Shown here piece by piece: positions 59,645-64,000 of a DNA stretch of 64,000 nt (position 1 is its first letter; each line of letters opens with the position of its first letter). The stretch lies in contig MU859074.1 of assembly GCA_033297205.1 (NCBI GenBank), positions 237,768 to 301,767 of the forward strand, read 5' to 3'. The notes beneath the pieces are model-generated. The model saw only the letters and a program-made list of their open reading frames with translations, made no database searches and was not told the origin of the DNA. This stretch comes from Pseudoneurospora amorphoporcata. Its lineage: Eukaryota > Ascomycota > Sordariomycetes > Sordariales > Sordariaceae. Made by a program: the position numbers and the translations under genes.

Positions 59645-61641
59645 CCCTACTTCGATAAGTTCGTCATCTGCTACCTAGATGATATTCTTATCTATTCCAA
59701 AACCCTCAAGGAATACCAGAAGCATGTACGGAAGGTGCTGGACGCACTACACTAACAGAACCTTTCAGTCAACATAGAAAAGAGTGAATTTTATATGAAG
59801 GAAATTGTGTTTCTTGGGTATCTGATTTCGGAGAATGAGGTCAGGATAGAACCAAGCAAAGTAGAAGCTGTACGAAACTAGCCCAAGCCTAAGAATACGA
59901 CTGATGTTCGCGGGTTCTTAGGATTTACCAACTTCTCTCGCATGTTCATACACGATTATAGGAAACTTGCTAGGCTACTATACGAACTCACTAAGAAGGA
60001 GGCTATTTTTATATAGGGAAAGGAAGAATAAGAAGCCTTCAAGGCTATCTACGATGCAGTTACCGCAGATCCGGTATTAAAACTTCCTAACCCACGCAAA
60101 CAATTTAAAGTTGAGACCGATGCGTTAAATTACGCTATCGAAGGACAATTAAGATAACGTGATAACTAAGGAAAATTACATCCTATAGTTTTCTTCTTGA
60201 AGAAGCTGGAAGGACCCCGTCGTAACTATCCTATCTATAATAAGGAACTCCTAGCTATTATCGAAGCCTTTCAGGAGTGGAGACCTTATCTTAGTGATAC
60301 TACTGAGGAAGTACTAGTCTACACCGACTATAAGAACCTTAAGTACTTTACAACTACGAAAGTACTTAATAAATGGCAGATACGATGGGCAGAGTTCTTG
60401 TTAGAGTTCAACTTCAAGATTAACTATAAGAAGGGTTTAAAGAACGCCCGAGCTGATGCTTTAAGTTATCGGCCGGACTATATGAAAGATGCAGCAGAAG
60501 CCTCTGTACTCCTATTCTAGGAATAATTAGACGGAACGCTCGTACACCTCCTGTAGGAGTGGGTAGAGTGTTGTGCCGTCTACCGGGTTAAATTGTAGGA
60601 CCCTAGTTACTAAGTTACCGTTGCTACTTAAGAAGAGCGGTAAAGGTGGGAAGATAGCTCGGAAGAAGGAATCGTCCTCCAGAACGAAAAGCTATAGTAC
60701 TATGATAAGGCCTACGTTTGGCTAGAGCAGCGCGAAGCTTTCATTATAGAGATACATACGTCTAAAATAGGAGGACATATGGGTATCGCGAAAACTATAG
60801 CACGAATACGGTAACACTATGACTTTCTAGGAATGAAAACTGAAGTGGCTCGAATATTGTAGGCCTGTGAACGCTATAGTAGGACTAGAGTTGTAAGATA
60901 CAAGCTATATAGATTCCTTAAACCCTTGGAAGTCGCAGAAAGACTGTAGAGTTCAGTAACTATAGACTTTATTACTAAGTTACTATTATCTACAGACACC
61001 GCAATAGGAGTTATTTACGATAGTATCCTAGTGGTAGTGGATAGGCTGACTAAATGGAGTTACTTCCTACCCAATAAGGAAATATAGTTAGCGGAGCAAT
61101 TTGTAGATGTAATCTATCGGAACGTTACTTCGGTATATGGTTGGCCGAAGGAATAAATTACAAATAGGAATACCAAATTCGCATCTAAGTTCTAGCAAGC
61201 ATTAATGACCAAGCTCGGTACCAAGAGCAAAATATCGACAGCACATCACCCGCAGACCGACGAATAGACGGAAAGGATTAACCAGATCGTAGAACAATAT
61301 CTAAGAAACTATGTTAACTTCGAACAAAGCGACTGGGTAGAACTATTGCCGACGGCGCAATTGGTATATAATACCTCTCCCACGGAAACCACGGTCTCAC
61401 CTTTCTTCGCAAACTATGGATATAAGCTAGAACTCTTAGAAGGACTAGATACGAACGTTCTTAGGGCTTTAGTCAAGGCCGGAAAATTGCATATATTGTA
61501 TAAGAAACTCAAGGAAGAGCTAGAATACGTCCGATAAAAGATGAGCCGGTATTTCAACTTAAAAAGGCTTGAGGGACCTCGCTTTAAGGAGAGGGATAAA
61601 GTCCTTTTGTCAACCAGAAACCTCAGGACAAAGAGACCCAG

Positions 61642-61935
61642 TGTCATACGGACATTTACCCACAGTCCAGGGTTAGGGTTGTCAAGGCTCAGCGTGAAGG
61701 CCGGCGTCAGAAGGACGAAGGAGAATAGTTGAAGAACCACTTATATGTAGAATGCTAAATTGATGCCTTGTGGCCTGAGGCCACAAGGCTCTGTACCGAA
61801 CTTCTTTAGCATAAGGAGGCCTTGAAACCGAACCTTCTCTGGAGGTTGAAGGGATCAACAAGGCCTTCGAGACCAAAGAAGATTATTAGCGGAATTGAAT
61901 TATTGTTCCAAGCTTAGAAACCTGCCCTTGTCACA
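61642..61935 (-). mobile_element. Second-family solo-LTR-like element, copy 2
   Basis: 294 bp. On the plus strand it starts TGTCATACGGACATT and ends CCCTTGTCACA, flanked by a perfect 5-bp duplication CCCAG (61637-61641 and 61936-61940). The reverse complement matches copy 1 at 54958 from both ends. The TG/CA ends and 5-bp duplication indicate an LTR of a different retrotransposon family. It interrupts pol between RTKRPS and KKLDDRRVGPFKI. Confidence 0.9.
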
Positions 61936-62133
61936 CCCAGCAAGAAACTTGACGATCGACGAGTAGGACCTTTCAAAATCAAGAAGAAAATTTCTAATAT
62001 GGTATATCAATCGGACATTCCTAACACTATAAAACTAAGATTACACTTATTCCACGTCACACTACTGGAGCCAGCACCTAAGAATGCACGAGTCAACACA
62101 CGCACTAGTATTGAGGACGAGGAAGAAGAATAG

Positions 62134-62223
<90 letters not shown>

Positions 62224-62350
62224 TGAGAACCTGTCAAGAATTTGAATTGCCTTGAGAGGTTGGAGAAATTCCACCGAAGGAACCCGGATCGGCCAGGGGT
62301 GGAGGACTGCCCAGCTAGGAGGCAAGATAGGTCGAAAGGTCTAAGGCCGC

Positions 62351-62812
62351 CTAATCCGCGGGCAACAAGGAAGTAGATCCCTCCACCGACTGCTCCGTAG
62401 CCAACGGCTCTAGCTCGTGACTAGCAGCTCGCTCCTCCGCTTCCAAAGCCTCTAACTTAGCTATACTATGCAATGACAATTCGCGACCCTGGGAAGCCAA
62501 ATCTTTCTGTTGCTTCTCCAAGGCGGACAACTGAGCCACTTGCGCTTTTAGATCCTCTAATTGTTTCAAGCGTTCTTCAATGTTCTGTAAAAGTGCGGTT
62601 TTCGTTTGCCGTATACGGTCGTACGCTGCAGAAACACGAACTACTAAAGACAGGTCAGAGAAACGTCAACGGACTCCAAGAGAAGACCTACGCTCAGCAT
62701 CAGTATCGAAATCCTCACAAGGACGTACACGACGAACGCATTCGCTGCATTTCGCATCATCGGAAAGCTTCCTACAAGGAAGGTTGCGTTCGGCGTAGTA
62801 GGAGCAAGGCAT
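62351..62812 (-). pseudogene. Antisense ORF in the chromovirus: Cys-cluster plus coiled-coil protein
   Basis: Read on the minus strand from ATG at 62812, this is one frame of 153 codons with a single internal TGA (62668-62666, between GVR and RFSDL) that a CGA-to-TGA change explains. The N-terminus MPCSYYAERNLPC continues to KCSECVRRVRPCE, giving Cys at residues 3, 13, 22, 25 and 32, like a degenerate zinc cluster in which one Cys of the first pair now reads Tyr. After residue 65 comes an almost uninterrupted coiled coil (ALLQNIEERLKQLEDLKAQV, SALEKQQKDL, AKLEALEAEERA). The ORF lies between the end of pol and the 3' LTR, opposite in direction to gag-pol. I recall similar antisense Cys/coiled-coil frames in other fungal gypsy elements, but I cannot verify this. 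Its function is unknown. Confidence 0.65.
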
Positions 62813-63021
62813 TACGAGGATTCTAAACTTCTCGATGTTAGATAATAGTATCCGACGTTTGGACGTCGACTTAGACGGACGTTTCTAGATACGGGAAGAC
62901 GACATAGTGGAGAACGGTGAAGGAAGGACAATTTACTGTATTTAAGCCAGGAAGGCAGCACTGGAGAATAAGAGTAGATAGAGGACCGGAATGACCCAAC
63001 AAGCCGTCAAGGACAACAGCT

Positions 63022-63033
63022 AGGGAGGGGAGG
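63022..63033 (+). other. Polypurine tract of the chromovirus
   Basis: AGGGAGGGGAGG lies five bases before the 3' LTR (the intervening bases are CATCG). It is the expected priming site for plus-strand DNA synthesis and confirms that internal sequence lies to the left of this LTR. Confidence 0.75.
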
Positions 63034-63038
63034 CATCG

Positions 63039-63406
63039 TGTTACGAACTTAAGCAGGACACATGGGCCGACCAGACCGCTAGGAGACTATCACCACTCTA
63101 GGACTGGTTAATGTAACCCCAAGGTCTAGGATTGGCCAGGAAGGCGTGGTACTATAGTGCTCACGCCAAGCAAGTGCTCACAGTGAGCAGGAGTCGCGAG
63201 TGAGCAAGTAAGACTCAAGATGGATATAAGGGCGACTAGAGAACGCAGATTGTCAGATAAGTTCGACAGTAGTCAATTGATCTTTATCACTGAGATACGT
63301 ATAATGCTACCATACTTGTTGTGAACCTTTTGGCTTCACCGAACAGCACTGATAGTTTTTACCTTCAGCTATCCCATTTAAGCAGATCAGACTGCTGTTC
63401 GTCACA
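63039..63406 (+). mobile_element. 3' LTR of the chromovirus, inversion junction
   Basis: 368 bp, TGTTACGAACTTAAGCAGGA to CTGTTCGTCACA. The left neighbour is the polypurine tract, and the right neighbour is GTACT (63407-63411). GTACT does not occur before the element's first LTR (TAAAC instead) but appears, inverted, next to the LTR at 53180-53547. Confidence 0.93.
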
Positions 63407-63874
63407 GTACTGTCCAACGTAAGCAAATACTACATTCCAGAATAACCATTCAGCTCAGAGTAATAGTTCTTTGTAAAATAACTATATACTTGAAAATAAC
63501 CATTCTAAGTAAATCCCTTAGCTCTGATTGGCTACTAAGTATTTAGGTTAAATTGGGAATAGTTACTCCTACTTTGTTTCTATAATCTACGAGGTATATT
63601 TCTAAGGGTAAAGTAATAGTTACCCTCAGTAGTTAATCCTTATTATTGCCTTCTATTTCTACCCAAATATAACGTTGCTACTTTCCTTAAAATTTTGTTG
63701 CCTGCTTAAAAACTAAACCTCGTCGCCCGCTCAATCTTCGTCGTCTACCCAAATCAAACTACTATTATCGTCATCATCATCGTCTTCGTCGTTATCATCC
63801 TCGTCGTTGCTATAGAAGTTAGTAAACGAATTGAAATAAGAATGTAATTGTACTTGGTGATAATGTTGATGATG
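63407..63874. other. AT-rich flank of the island, no gene seen
   Basis: Bases just after the 3' LTR begin with the GTACT duplication. The rest is AT-rich with TCATCATCATCGTC and similar trinucleotide tracts near 63765-63805. No reading frame of note. Confidence 0.45.
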
Positions 63875-63904
63875 GCTGTCGTTGTTGTTGTTGTTGTTAT
63901 TGTT

Positions 63905-64000
<96 letters not shown>
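63875..64000. repeat. (GTT)n microsatellite running off the window end
   Basis: About 40 units of GTT with two GTTATT interruptions near its left end. The tract continues past the window, so its full length is not known. Confidence 0.95.

Noticed and set aside
62473..62826. 117-codon plus-strand frame downstream of pol
   Set aside because: It overlaps the antisense Cys-cluster ORF, has no motif, and starts inside non-coding pol 3' sequence. The minus-strand frame has the stronger protein signature.

Overview
The window looks like nuclear DNA of a filamentous ascomycete. Introns are short, start GT, end AG and carry CTAAC/CTGAC-type branch sites. Gene models include Zn2Cys6 regulators, and there is a retroelement island decayed by C-to-T/G-to-A change of the RIP type. 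A four-unit polyubiquitin gene with a tiny first exon and one extra C-terminal Gln, together with long TTG/CTT microsatellites and CCTAGGTA palindromes, fits the Sordariales (Neurospora/Sordaria relatives). That placement is inference.

Gene-bearing part (0.8-51.7 kb): a Zn2Cys6 regulator (807-3372, +); a BRAP2/Etp1-type RING E3 ligase (6725-9409, -); polyubiquitin (10208-11198, -); a second zinc-cluster regulator (14068-16666, -); the protein farnesyltransferase beta subunit (21288-23289, +); a small double-stranded-RNA-binding-like protein (28676-29456, +); GDP-mannose pyrophosphorylase (33674-35118, +); glycerol kinase (38659-40531, -); a divergent protein kinase (45180-46820, +); a small cupin (47287-48127, +); a fungal protein of unknown function (48379-49635, -); tRNA-Arg(TCT) (49929-50001, +); and a decayed aldo/keto reductase (50897-51698, +). 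The genes are widely spaced housekeeping or regulatory genes with no sign of an operon or biosynthetic cluster. Intergenic stretches of 3-5 kb hold microsatellites, a MITE with perfect terminal inverted repeats, an assembly gap with duplicated edges, and tRNA-like relics.

Transposon island (about 52.5-63.4 kb): an ABC-transporter gene is broken in two, its halves now on opposite strands. Between and beside the halves lie a DNA-transposon-like insertion, a Ty3/gypsy chromovirus (gag with CCHC knuckle, protease, RT, RNase H, integrase, chromodomain) full of in-frame stops, a solo LTR nested in its RT, and two copies of a second LTR-like family. Target-site duplications are swapped between two LTRs in opposite orientation (TAAAC at 54850 and, inverted, at 53175; GTACT at 63407 and, inverted, at 53548). 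This shows that recombination between LTRs inverted the roughly 10-kb segment 53.2-63.4 kb. Undoing that inversion puts both ABC halves back on one strand and turns two direct repeats into terminal inverted repeats. The chromovirus also carries, antisense between pol and the 3' LTR, an ORF for a Cys-rich, coiled-coil protein. This island is the most unusual part of the window.
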